This document shows, piece by piece, positions 29,040 through 37,804 of a DNA stretch of 64,000 nt. Position numbers and translations under genes: made by a program. Below the pieces are notes generated by a model, which made no database searches, had not been told where the DNA came from, and was given only the letters and a program-made list of their open reading frames with translations. This DNA is from CAWANF01 sp963783355 (lineage in GTDB: Bacteria > Bacteroidota > Rhodothermia > Balneolales > DATFMH01). The DNA lies in assembly GCA_963783355.1 (NCBI GenBank), contig CAWANF010000002.1, forward strand, positions 62,001-126,000. Direction: 5' to 3'. Numbering within the stretch: position 1 is the first letter of the stretch; the number at the start of each line of letters is the position of its first letter.

Positions 29040-29696
29040 ATGAGGATAAAAATCAAGATATTACAAGTTTTAGTCGCTTTTTTAATAACAGGTATGCTGG
29101 CAGCTGCAGCAATGGCTCAGACTGTTGTGGTTTCCGGCCCATACCACGTTGAAAAAGGCAGCAGAATCTGGATTGAAGGGAGTACGAGTGTTAGTGAATT
29201 TACATGTACTTCTGAAAAGATTGATGGATACGGCCATTTCAACGACGATTCTTTACGTACCGAAAAAACCTCACTATCTGTTGGAAACAAACAACCAAAT
29301 GTCAGAGTATCACTCCCTGATCATTCACTAGATTGTGGTAAGCGACAAATGAACCATGATATGTATAATGCATTGAAAGCTGAAAAATTCCCCGTTATAC
29401 ATTACCATCTTGATAACGCTCAAATCCTTACTGCCACTGATTCAACTTCCGGTTGGTTTAAGGTCGACACTTTTGGTAAACTCACCATAGCCGGCAAGAC
29501 CAATAATGTAAATATGATTGTTGATGGCATATTACTTTCCAATGGCCGTTTTCATGTAAAGGGAAGTAAAGAACTAAAAATGAGTGAATTCAATATTAAT
29601 CCCCCCTCACCTTTTTGGGGACTCATAAAAACGCACGATAAAATTACGGTCAACTTCGATCTTTATGTGGCTCCAGAAAAGATACACGAAAATTAA
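29040..29696 (+). CDS. YceI family exported protein 2
   Basis: A 218-residue paralogue of the preceding gene with a signal peptide ending in AAAMAQ and the YceI barrel (GSRIWIEGSTSVSEFTC, FPVIHYHLDNAQ, GKLTIAGKTNNVNM, MSEFNINPPSPFWG). The start is ATG at 29040 because GGGAG (29024-29028) overlaps the upstream in-frame GTG. Two cysteines not found in copy 1 suggest a possible disulfide. Its stop overlaps the stop of the convergent NtrC-type gene by four bases, with no room for a terminator. Confidence 0.92.
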   Translation: MRIKIKILQVLVAFLITGMLAAAAMAQTVVVSGPYHVEKGSRIWIEGSTSVSEFTCTSEKIDGYGHFNDDSLRTEKTSLSVGNKQPNVRVSLPDHSLDCGKRQMNHDMYNALKAEKFPVIHYHLDNAQILTATDSTSGWFKVDTFGKLTIAGKTNNVNMIVDGILLSNGRFHVKGSKELKMSEFNINPPSPFWGLIKTHDKITVNFDLYVAPEKIHEN

Positions 29697-31054
29697 TCGA
29701 TACCCAGTTTTTCCATTTTTCTGTACAATGTAGACGGATCGATTCCCAAAATTCGTGCGGCTTCACTCCTGTTTCCATTGGATTTATTCAACACATCTGA
29801 GATATGCATCTTTTCAAATGAACGTAATGTCTCATTCAGATTTTGGCCATCGAAGTCATAATTCGATGGTTCCCCGCCCTTTTTTTTACTTATCGATGCC
29901 GGTAACTCATTACTCGTCACGTATTGTCCATCACATAAAAGCACAGCCCGCTCAATAACATTTTCTAATTCCCTAACCTGCCCTTTCCATACATAGAGCA
30001 TCAACATTTTGATGGCTTCGTTATCCACACCCACAACTTCCCGATGAAATTCTTTATTGAATTTTTTAATGAAATAACGCGCCAAAAGCGGAATATCTTC
30101 CTTGCGTTCCTTCAGGTCGGGAACACGAATTTCAATGATATTCAAACGATAGTATAAATCGGCCCGAAAATTACCTTTCTCAACTTCTTCTTCAAGGTTT
30201 CTGTTGGTAGCAGCAACCAAACGGACATCCACATTGATAGTCTGCGTTGATCCCAACGGCCTGACTTCCTTTTCCTGGATGGCACGCAATAGCTTAACCT
30301 GGACATTTTCCGGTAATTCACCAATTTCATCCAAAAAAAGTGTTCCGCCGTTTGCGGCTTTAAAAACACCGTCATGATTGGTCTCGGCTCCGCTAAATGC
30401 CCCTTTTTTATAACCGAACAATTCTGATTCGAAAAGGTTTTCTGGTATAGCACCACAATTCACCGGGATAAATGGTTTTTTATCTCTGTCGCTGTTTACA
30501 TGTAACGCTCTTGCTACCAGTTCCTTACCAGTTCCACTGCTTCCGGTTATCAATACATTTGTATTTGTCTTCCCAACCCGTTCTACCAGTTTATAAACCT
30601 CTTGCATTGCCGGGCTTTCACCTATAATATTATTGAAATTATACTTTTGATCGATCTGGTCTCTCAAATATTTATTTTCATAAGCTAATTCTTTATGACG
30701 CATGAGATGGTTAATCCGCATTATGACTTCGTCGAAATCCAGCGGTTTGAGAATATAATCAGAAGCACCATTTCTCAAAGACTGAACAGCTGTTTCAACG
30801 GTGGCAAAAGCCGTTATCAACACGATTAGAGTCTGAGGTGATATCTGAATAGCTTTTTCCAGGACTCCCATACCGTCGAGTTTAGGCATTCGAATATCCG
30901 TAATTAAAATATCAATATTGTTGTCACTGATAGCCTGAACAGCTTCTTCACCATCTTCTACCGTGATACATTGATATCCCTCATCGGTTAGAACCATCGA
31001 AAGTGATTCACGGATTTCCGTTTCATCGTCAGCTATTAATATTGTTCCCTTCAT
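29693..31054 (-). CDS. Sigma-54-dependent response regulator (NtrC family)
   Basis: The 453-residue regulator has a receiver (1-120, Asp9-Asp10, phospho-Asp53 in DILITDIRMPKLDG). An AAA+ sigma-54 activation domain follows (about 140-365, GSSGTGKE Walker A, GAFSGAE loop in place of the usual GAFTGA, GGTLFLDEIGELP Walker B). A Fis-type helix-turn-helix (NRSEAARILGIDPSTLYRKME) ends the protein. It activates sigma-54 promoters when phosphorylated. The kinase gene lies eight bases upstream, forming an operon. Its target is not known; the convergent YceI pair is an obvious candidate. Confidence 0.95.
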   Translation of the reverse strand: MKGTILIADDETEIRESLSMVLTDEGYQCITVEDGEEAVQAISDNNIDILITDIRMPKLDGMGVLEKAIQISPQTLIVLITAFATVETAVQSLRNGASDYILKPLDFDEVIMRINHLMRHKELAYENKYLRDQIDQKYNFNNIIGESPAMQEVYKLVERVGKTNTNVLITGSSGTGKELVARALHVNSDRDKKPFIPVNCGAIPENLFESELFGYKKGAFSGAETNHDGVFKAANGGTLFLDEIGELPENVQVKLLRAIQEKEVRPLGSTQTINVDVRLVAATNRNLEEEVEKGNFRADLYYRLNIIEIRVPDLKERKEDIPLLARYFIKKFNKEFHREVVGVDNEAIKMLMLYVWKGQVRELENVIERAVLLCDGQYVTSNELPASISKKKGGEPSNYDFDGQNLNETLRSFEKMHISDVLNKSNGNRSEAARILGIDPSTLYRKMEKLGID

Positions 31055-31061
31055 TCGATTT

Positions 31062-32375
31062 TCAGCTTATCGGTAATTCAATGATAAATTTAGTTCCGTG
31101 TTTTTTTTTCGATTCTACCGAAATGGAACCATTCATCCGGGCAATAATTCCGTGACTTACAGACAAACCCAAACCTGTTCCATTTCCAACATCTTTAGTG
31201 GTAAAAAATGGTTCAAATATTTTATCTCGTAAGTCTTCAGGAATTCCCGTTCCTTTATCGGCAACTTCAATGATGGCTTTATGGTCATTATGCGACGTCT
31301 TTATATCGATAAACTTATCCTTGCTTTGCTCGACGGCATCAACGGCATTTAGCAATAAATTGACCATTACCTGGTTAAAATGATCCGGTACGCAATTAAC
31401 CTTAGGCAAATCCTCATCTAACTCCAAGTTGAATGTAATATCCCGGCACCGTGCATCGTGCTTTAACAAACCAACTGATGAATCAATTACTTCATTCAGT
31501 TGAGTTTGAACAGAACGCGCAATGGATGGTCTGGAGAAATCGACTAAATCCCTTACAATCTTTGTAATCCGGCTGATATTATCACGAACTTTCTTCAGGT
31601 TTTCAATTACAAACGGATCTTCAGAACGTCGCTGAACTAATTGAACCAACGAGGATATAGAAGCCAACGGATTTCCAACTTCGTGAGCAACTCCGGCAGC
31701 CATATGGCCAATAGCTGCTAATCGTTCGGAATGACGTAGTTGTTTTTCCTGAATTCGCAATTCGGTGACGTCCCTCATAATCTGGGAACGTCCAATAATT
31801 TCACCATCTTCATTAATAATTTGAGTTTCCGTTAACTGGACCAGAATGCGTTGTCCCTTTTTGGTAAGCCGTTCTGTTTCGTAGTTTCTAACATAACCAT
31901 TCTTTTTAATGTTGGTTTCGATACTACGCAACTCATTCATAGCGAGCAAATCCGGCGGTATTAATGTGGTTATCGACTGACCAATAATATGATCCTTGTC
32001 CCATCCGAAAATGAGTTCAGCTCCATTATTCCATGTTCGGATAATATTTTGAATATTGATAGTTATAATAGCATCTGCCGAATTTTCAATAATGTCAGAA
32101 TATCGTTCTTCAAGTGAAACAAGACGATCTTTATAAATTCCACGATACTGATAAACAGTCCAGGCGGCCCAGGTCATTAGCAGGAAGGAAGAAATAACCC
32201 CACGGCTCAGGTACAACCAACGCATTTCATAAACCGGGATATTATTAAAGAACAGAGTTTGGACTATTTCAAAAGAGCCATAAATCAGTCCGACTAATAT
32301 CAGTGAAGTATAAACCAGGTAACCATAGCGAACATGCTTGAGAAAGTGTATAATCGCTTCAAAATAATATTTCAT
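31062..32375 (-). CDS. Membrane PAS-domain sensor histidine kinase (NtrB-like)
   Basis: The 437-residue kinase has two membrane helices (about 17-43 and 57-77) with almost no periplasmic loop. A PAS domain (about 88-205, NSADAIITINIQNIIRTWN) follows, then the dimerisation domain with phospho-accepting His231 in VAHEVGNPLASI. The ATPase domain carries QVMVNLLLNAVDA, VADKGTGIP and GTGLGLSVSHGI. It should phosphorylate the NtrC-type regulator encoded eight bases downstream. The absence of an extracytoplasmic domain suggests it senses the membrane or a cytosolic ligand through PAS. Confidence 0.94.
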   Translation of the reverse strand: MKYYFEAIIHFLKHVRYGYLVYTSLILVGLIYGSFEIVQTLFFNNIPVYEMRWLYLSRGVISSFLLMTWAAWTVYQYRGIYKDRLVSLEERYSDIIENSADAIITINIQNIIRTWNNGAELIFGWDKDHIIGQSITTLIPPDLLAMNELRSIETNIKKNGYVRNYETERLTKKGQRILVQLTETQIINEDGEIIGRSQIMRDVTELRIQEKQLRHSERLAAIGHMAAGVAHEVGNPLASISSLVQLVQRRSEDPFVIENLKKVRDNISRITKIVRDLVDFSRPSIARSVQTQLNEVIDSSVGLLKHDARCRDITFNLELDEDLPKVNCVPDHFNQVMVNLLLNAVDAVEQSKDKFIDIKTSHNDHKAIIEVADKGTGIPEDLRDKIFEPFFTTKDVGNGTGLGLSVSHGIIARMNGSISVESKKKHGTKFIIELPIS

Positions 32376-32859
32376 CGTTTCCTATACCGTTCACGTACTT
32401 CCATTCCTAATCTGTTGTTATCAGAACTCAAACGTTATTTGAAACGCTAAGTTAAGAAATCTTATTCATTCATTTTGACATAATTATTGTCAACCAATCA
32501 AATCACTAACGATCAAAGCTTCATTTTAAATCTGTCTGTATAAGTATCATTATTCGTTTTTAAGTCGTAATTATATAATATGTTGCCGGGCAATTCGTTA
32601 AAATATAGAGATTTATAAGGATATAAGGAGTTTAATCATGTCCATTTGAATCAGTCAAAATTGTCAATAATTATTCTTATCTTAGATTTAGACTAGGCAT
32701 GGGATTTATAGATTGAATTTTAAAACGCTTTACAGGTTATCGTACTGAATATTATGTGTCTGCTAATCATGCTGTACTGACAAAAAGCTTTTAATACAAA
32801 CGTTAAAAAGGCTTTTTTTGTATTTGGTAACCTGTTAATTAAAAACCCAAGTAAATTTA
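32376..32859. other. Intergenic control region between the kinase and desaturase genes
   Basis: This 484-base divergent promoter region has an inverted repeat at 32475-32493 (TTGACA, 7 bases, TGTCAA). A related sequence lies in the opposite sense at 32661-32675 (TTGTCAATAATTATT). A well-placed AGGAG sits before a three-codon ORF at 32638 (Met-Ser-Ile-stop). A hairpin with a T-rich 3' arm is at about 32779-32821. No longer gene is seen. Confidence 0.5.
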
Positions 32860-33852
32860 ATGGAAATCATATTACCTTCAGAAAATTCCGAAGAATTGGA
32901 AACTCAAAGCAAAGCTGAAGTTCTTGAAGAAATTGAACCTCAGGTTGCCGAACTCATGGATGTCCATAAGAAAAAAAAGAAAATATGGTTCCCGAGTGAG
33001 TTCATTCCTGCAGACGAGCAGATGGATGATAACCAACATCGTATTTTAGATAATTTGCGAGACCGGGCCAGAAGCCTTTCTGATGCTGTTCGGGTATCTA
33101 TTGCAATGAATTTGATTACCGAAGAAGGGCTACCTCATTTTCATAGATTGCTTGCCACCTATCTGAAAGATGACAGTGTCTGGCAAAAATGGAATTTTTT
33201 GTGGACAGCCGAAGAGGATCGTCATGGATGCGTTTTGCGTGATTATGTCCGCGATTCCCGTATTTTCAAATTCCGTCATATCGAAATGATGCAATTCGCC
33301 TATCTTGAAAAGGGATTCGTACCCAGCTGGGATAAAGACCCATACAGGGTTTTTGCCTATACAACTTTACAAGAACGAGCTACACAGGTTTCTCATAAAA
33401 ATACCGGCAAAGCAGCTGGAGAAGAGGAACCAATGTTAAAAGGTATTCTTGCAAATGTAGCTGCCGATGAAGCACGTCATTTCACTTTTTATCGTAATGT
33501 TTTCAAGAATATTCTTGAAATTGATCCCAATAGAGCTTTACAATCAGCCCTGGCTATATTACCAAGTATTGAAATGCCCGGCATTTCCATGCCTAATTTC
33601 CATAATATGGCAGACATTATTCGAAGAATCGGCATCTACGGCCCCTGGGATTACAAAAAAATTGTTGATGAAGCCATCGAATATTGGAATATCGACCTTC
33701 TTACCGGTTTAAATGAAGCCGGGAGAAAAGCACAGGAAAAGATTATGAAAATTCCCGATCGTTTACAAAAGGTGGCCAAATACATTGATCATAAAACCGA
33801 AAAGAAAACATTCTCATTCGATTTTATATACAACAGAACAATTGCCCTGTAA
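32860..33852 (+). CDS. Acyl-[acyl-carrier-protein] desaturase (soluble di-iron)
   Basis: The 330-residue enzyme belongs to the soluble FA_desaturase_2 family. Both iron-ligand motifs are present: EEDRH at 118-122 and DEARH at 203-207. The remaining ligands lie in LITEEGLPHF and in the helix containing TTLQERATQVSH. It introduces a double bond into an acyl chain held on ACP, needing ferredoxin and oxygen. The first 40 residues are an acidic then lysine-rich tail without known function. It has its own terminator. A membrane desaturase of a different family lies at 46384-47496. Confidence 0.93.
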   Translation: MEIILPSENSEELETQSKAEVLEEIEPQVAELMDVHKKKKKIWFPSEFIPADEQMDDNQHRILDNLRDRARSLSDAVRVSIAMNLITEEGLPHFHRLLATYLKDDSVWQKWNFLWTAEEDRHGCVLRDYVRDSRIFKFRHIEMMQFAYLEKGFVPSWDKDPYRVFAYTTLQERATQVSHKNTGKAAGEEEPMLKGILANVAADEARHFTFYRNVFKNILEIDPNRALQSALAILPSIEMPGISMPNFHNMADIIRRIGIYGPWDYKKIVDEAIEYWNIDLLTGLNEAGRKAQEKIMKIPDRLQKVAKYIDHKTEKKTFSFDFIYNRTIAL

Positions 33853-33855
33853 TAT

Positions 33856-33890
33856 AAAAGGCTCACTTGCACAGGTGAGCCTTTTATTTT
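33856..33890 (+). terminator. Intrinsic terminator after the acyl-ACP desaturase
   Basis: AAAAGGCTCAC pairs with GTGAGCCTTTT (11 bp, 8-base loop), followed by ATTTTT. It starts three bases after the stop codon. Confidence 0.88.
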
Positions 33891-34003
33891 TCTACAGCTT
33901 ACTACACTATACTGTAGAACGCTAATCCCCCTCATTGATCTTCCCATACCTCTTTTTAAAAGAGGTTCTTCCCATATTTAATTGCACAATTTAGTATCGT
34001 GTT

Positions 34004-34453
34004 TTATTGAATTTTAATTTCTTTTGTTTTTTTATCTTCCGACTTAGGTACGGCAACAGTTAAAATACCATCCTTCATCGTTGCTTTTATATTTTCTAAT
34101 GAGCCTACATTCGGCAATGTATATGAACGATAGAATTTGCCGAATTGCAATTCATGCCGAACATATTCCGACGTTTTTCTCTCCGATTCCTGCTTGCGCT
34201 CTCCACTTATTGTCAGACAATTATCCTTGTAGGTTAAGGTTATATCATTTTTCTTAAGACCAGGTAAATCGATATGTATGATATAATTATCATTACTCTC
34301 TACAATGTCCGATTTTGGTGCGAACACATCAGAATCTTTTACACCATGATCCTCAAACCATTTTATTGCGGAAAAATCATCAATCAGTTTATTTATATTT
34401 CTCTGCATCCTGCTAACCGGATCTTTTGATGGAAAATGTGTCAGTTTGTTCAT
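34004..34453 (-). CDS. Hsp20/alpha-crystallin small heat-shock protein
   Basis: The 149-residue holdase has an alpha-crystallin domain at about 45-140 (FAPKSDIVESNDNYIIHIDLPG, seen in segments; LTISGERKQE; YVRHELQFGKFYRSYTLP) and ends in the basic IKIQ-type tail. It binds unfolding proteins without ATP. In-frame starts also exist at 34501 (ATG) and 34513 (GTG), which would add 16 or 20 residues. The shorter form fits the usual family length. An imperfect inverted repeat upstream may control it. Confidence 0.9.
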   Translation of the reverse strand: MNKLTHFPSKDPVSRMQRNINKLIDDFSAIKWFEDHGVKDSDVFAPKSDIVESNDNYIIHIDLPGLKKNDITLTYKDNCLTISGERKQESERKTSEYVRHELQFGKFYRSYTLPNVGSLENIKATMKDGILTVAVPKSEDKKTKEIKIQ

Positions 34454-34568
34454 AAATAATATATTATGATTGCCTGTAATCAATTCTTTTTTCACTTTCA
34501 TAATACAAAACACATTATTCCATAGATGTAAGATCCATTACAATCATTATGTGATAATTTATAAAATC

Positions 34569-34602
34569 CTAATGAAGTACATTTCCTTACGTACCACATT
34601 AG
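34569..34602. promoter_or_regulatory. Imperfect inverted repeat upstream of the Hsp20 gene
   Basis: CTAATGAAGTAC and GTACCACATTAG form a 12-bp inverted repeat with two mismatches and a 10-base spacer, 116 bases before the chosen start. The geometry resembles a heat-shock operator, but the sequence is not CIRCE (TTAGCACTC-N9-GAGTGCTAA). Confidence 0.3.
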
Positions 34603-34783
34603 ATAATGCTTTAATATGTTTACGTATCCATCTACCAGATAAAGGATTATAATTATTATAAAAAAGTTAAATGAAGAGATTTTTTAAAAATCACGAATCG
34701 AAAACCGAAAATACATTGAGTTATTTCATCAAAATCAGATTTGTTATCACTAAGCGAGCTTTTGAGGAATAGGAATGTTATAA

Positions 34784-34993
34784 AATATCGAAACGAATCA
34801 ATTTTTAGAACACATATTTAAACAATTAGCTAAAAGCGGCAAAGTATTAATCATAACGTACCATATAATGGAACCTCTTTTACAATTGTGTGACTCTATA
34901 TCTATTTTCAATTCAGGTACCTTCAACTGGTCCGGGAATACAGAACATTTTGATGAAATTAGCCACTTACTCAGAACAGAATCTTTATCATAA
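34784..34993 (+). pseudogene. Remnant of an ABC-transporter ATPase (C-terminal piece)
   Basis: This 69-codon frame has no start codon that fits. It reads FLEHIFKQLAKSGKVLIIT, then YHIMEPLLQLCDSISIFNSG, ending in a stop. It matches the D-loop to H-loop end of ABC ATPases, where intact members read GKTVLISTHIMEEVEQLCDRVAILNKG. Walker A, the signature motif and Walker B are absent upstream. It is a decayed 3' fragment. Frame continuity was read by hand and is unambiguous. Confidence 0.72.
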
Positions 34994-35180
34994 AAAACGA
35001 CCTTTTGAGTGATGTCTTAAAAAAAAAGAAACAATACTTTTACTACTTTTAAAATATGTTTTAATCAATATTCCACTATTGATTTTTCTTTTGAATCCTA
35101 ACGAATAAGCTTCTTTTATTTAATTTCTTTTCCCGTCTATTTATCACCCAATCATTAAAGATATTCAATGTCTGAAATAA

Positions 35181-35423
35181 AATGAGGCTAAATTTCAGTT
35201 ACCGCTACAAAAACCTCTAATTGTAAGGTATCCAACCAGATTTGGATTGTTCATTATAAAAAAACTGATCGATTAATTGAATGTAAATATCCATTGTAAT
35301 GATCAATCGGCAAATGGTGCTGAATTCGTACTAGAATTACCCTTATATTCCTTGAAGTTTTCTGTCGCTAGTCAGGTAGAGACGGATAAAATATTTAAGC
35401 TTATCAAAGGTTTGTTCCTATAA
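35181..35423 (+). pseudogene. Remnant of a histidine kinase (C-terminal ATPase piece)
   Basis: One frame reads QLPLQKPLIVRYPTRFGLF, then IIKKLID, an in-frame TAA at 35274, LNVNIHCNDQSANGAEFVL and ELPLYS. This aligns with the G2-box to C-terminus of HATPase domains and specifically with the intact kinase just downstream (GLGLYITKKLVNGLNGNIF and SEFVVEFPL). The second Gly-Leu pair of the G2 box is damaged. The frame ends at 35423, 40 bases before the ATG of the intact kinase. It is the relic of a related kinase, probably a former tandem copy. Confidence 0.72.
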
Positions 35424-35463
35424 CCTTTTGGCTAAAAGTTCATTGCGTAAATTATTCATTAAT

Positions 35464-37602
35464 ATGTATACCTGGAATCGAATTGATATTTTTTTGAAAT
35501 TATCTATATTTCTTTTTGGAATTCTTTTTGTTTTATCATTGACAGTAGAATCTATTGCCCAAAACCATACTCAGGCTGACAGTCTTAATGTCATTATTCA
35601 AAAGCAGGAGAAAAATGATAAGATTGACTCAACCGGTGTTCTCGCGCTCATTCATCTTGGAAATATCTACATCACTCAAAATTTAAACCGTACCCTGGAA
35701 TTGGCGAATAAAGCCAATGTTTGGTCTGCCAAAATCAAATTTTACAAGGGTGCATGCATGAGTTACACCTTAAAGGGCAATACTTATTTTCATCAGGGGA
35801 ATTACATAAAAACACTTCCCAATTATCAAAAATCGCTCAAAATTGCGACCACTCATCATCTAACTGCTCATATAGCCAAAGCATACCTCGATTTAGGGGC
35901 TTTGTATATGCAAATCGGAGACTTTTATAAGTCTTTGTCTTACGAATTAAAAGCAGAGAAGTATGCTCAAGAGCTGAATCAGAAAATCGAACTGGCAAAA
36001 GTCTTTGGTAATATAGGGTTATTGGAAAATTATATGCATGACCGGGATAAAGCCATAAAATATCTGAAGGAAAGTTCAGAATATGCCGGACAAAATAAAA
36101 GTATTCAAGCTCTGCTGGATAATAATCTTGGCGTTATTTATCGTGAGAAAAATGATTTAAACCAAGCGCTTAAATACCAATTAAGAGCAAAGAAACTCAG
36201 AGAACAGCGGCATGATTCTATCGGTCTGGCTTATTCATATTTTAATATTGCAAATATCTATCTGGATAAGAAGGAACTGAATAAGGCACTGAATTACCAT
36301 AGAAAATCAATTGCAATCAGAAAAAAGCTAAAACTGAAAAACGATCTCTCCTATTCTTATGACGAACTGGGAACGATTTATTTTATGAAAAGCGATTTTA
36401 AAAAGGCCATAAAATATGCAGGGTTAAGTTACCAGCTTGCCCTTCCTTTGCATAGTCTTGTTAACGAACAGCGGTCTTTAAAACTCCTCTCAGACATTTA
36501 TTCCAGGCAGAATAATTACAAAACAGCCTATAATTATCGGGAAAAATATGAAGTGGTTAGCGACAGCCTTATCAATAGACAAAAAGAGAAAAAAATTGAT
36601 AATGCCCTCAAAGAATACGAAATCAACAGGAAGTCACAGGAAATAAATCTTCTTCAAAAAAGTGAGGAACTGCAGAAAGCAAAAATCCGGAAAGATCATA
36701 TTTATAATGAAGCCCTGATTGGTGGAACCATCTCTCTTCTCCTGCTCATCATTTTGATTTTGAATCAAAACAGGATTAAAAGAAAATCAGAGCAGGAACT
36801 AAAGAAAAAAAATACAGAACTGGAAAATGCCTACAAGCAAATTCAGGAAAGTGATCTTTTATTAAAAGAGCAAAATGAAAGACTGGCTCATTTGAATGAC
36901 GAAAAGAATGAATTTGTACATATTGTTGCACATGATCTCAGGAATCCCCTTGTCGGCATAGCCGGGATGGCCAGCATCATGAATGATGTTGACACATATC
37001 TTGAAAAATTTTCAAAAGTAGATATCAAAACCCATACTCAGCTCATCATTAAATCAACAAATCAAATGCTGAATTTGGTGGAATCACTTTTAAATGTGAA
37101 CCGAATTGAGTCTGGTCAACAAATAGATTTTTCTGAATCCGTTAATATTTCCGAAATGATCACTTCTGTGGTCGAATCGCAAAGCAAAATGGCTGTAGAT
37201 AAAGGAATCACCATCGAAAAGGATATCGATGAGCAAATATTGGTAATGGGCAATAAAAACTCTTTCCACCAGATTTTCGATAATCTCTTGTCAAATGCTC
37301 TGAAATATTCCCCTTTAAATTCTAAAGTATGGATTGAATCTTCGGTGGGTAAAAATAAAGTAAGCTTATTTTTCAGAGATACAGGTTCAGGAATTTCTGA
37401 AAAAGACAGGGACAAGCTGTTTACGAAATTCGCAAAATTGTCTTCAAAACCCACTAATAATGAAATATCAACAGGACTGGGTTTGTATATTACAAAAAAG
37501 CTGGTAAACGGTTTGAATGGCAATATTTTTTATAACGAAGATTATACACATGGTTCAGAATTTGTCGTGGAATTTCCACTTTCGGCCACTAATCAAAATT
37601 AA
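35464..37602 (+). CDS. TPR-domain sensor histidine kinase
   Basis: The 712-residue kinase has a signal-anchor (about 8-33, LSIFLFGILFVLSL, then SIAQ). About six periplasmic TPR units follow (about 40-370, for example NIANIYLDKKELNKALNYHRKS). A coiled coil, a membrane helix (GGTISLLLLIILIL), a second coiled coil, the His box HIVAHDLRNPLVGIAG (His about 490) and an HATPase domain with IFDNLLSNALKYSP and STGLGLYITKKL complete it. A TTG start at 35428 would add 12 residues. ATG at 35464 fits the signal better. The response regulator follows about 200 bases later. TPR kinases of this layout are common in Bacteroidota. Confidence 0.93.
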   Translation: MYTWNRIDIFLKLSIFLFGILFVLSLTVESIAQNHTQADSLNVIIQKQEKNDKIDSTGVLALIHLGNIYITQNLNRTLELANKANVWSAKIKFYKGACMSYTLKGNTYFHQGNYIKTLPNYQKSLKIATTHHLTAHIAKAYLDLGALYMQIGDFYKSLSYELKAEKYAQELNQKIELAKVFGNIGLLENYMHDRDKAIKYLKESSEYAGQNKSIQALLDNNLGVIYREKNDLNQALKYQLRAKKLREQRHDSIGLAYSYFNIANIYLDKKELNKALNYHRKSIAIRKKLKLKNDLSYSYDELGTIYFMKSDFKKAIKYAGLSYQLALPLHSLVNEQRSLKLLSDIYSRQNNYKTAYNYREKYEVVSDSLINRQKEKKIDNALKEYEINRKSQEINLLQKSEELQKAKIRKDHIYNEALIGGTISLLLLIILILNQNRIKRKSEQELKKKNTELENAYKQIQESDLLLKEQNERLAHLNDEKNEFVHIVAHDLRNPLVGIAGMASIMNDVDTYLEKFSKVDIKTHTQLIIKSTNQMLNLVESLLNVNRIESGQQIDFSESVNISEMITSVVESQSKMAVDKGITIEKDIDEQILVMGNKNSFHQIFDNLLSNALKYSPLNSKVWIESSVGKNKVSLFFRDTGSGISEKDRDKLFTKFAKLSSKPTNNEISTGLGLYITKKLVNGLNGNIFYNEDYTHGSEFVVEFPLSATNQN

Positions 37603-37804
37603 TAATGACCCTTTATGTTTAATTGTTATTTTTGTAATGTTCTATCAACCATACGTTATTACTCAACTTTAATAAGTGATTAATTTTTAATAAAAATAAA
37701 TAGATTTTTTTCGCACTTTTTTTTAAAAACTCTTATACCCAATTTTTAAGAGAGTTTTTTAAAACACCCAATTAACCCGAAAAACCCATTTGTTCATTTA
37801 ATTC

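Noticed and set aside
32638..32649. Three-codon ORF (Met-Ser-Ile-stop) behind a good AGGAG
   Set aside because: It could be a leader peptide or dead start, but nothing downstream shows attenuation structure linked to it.
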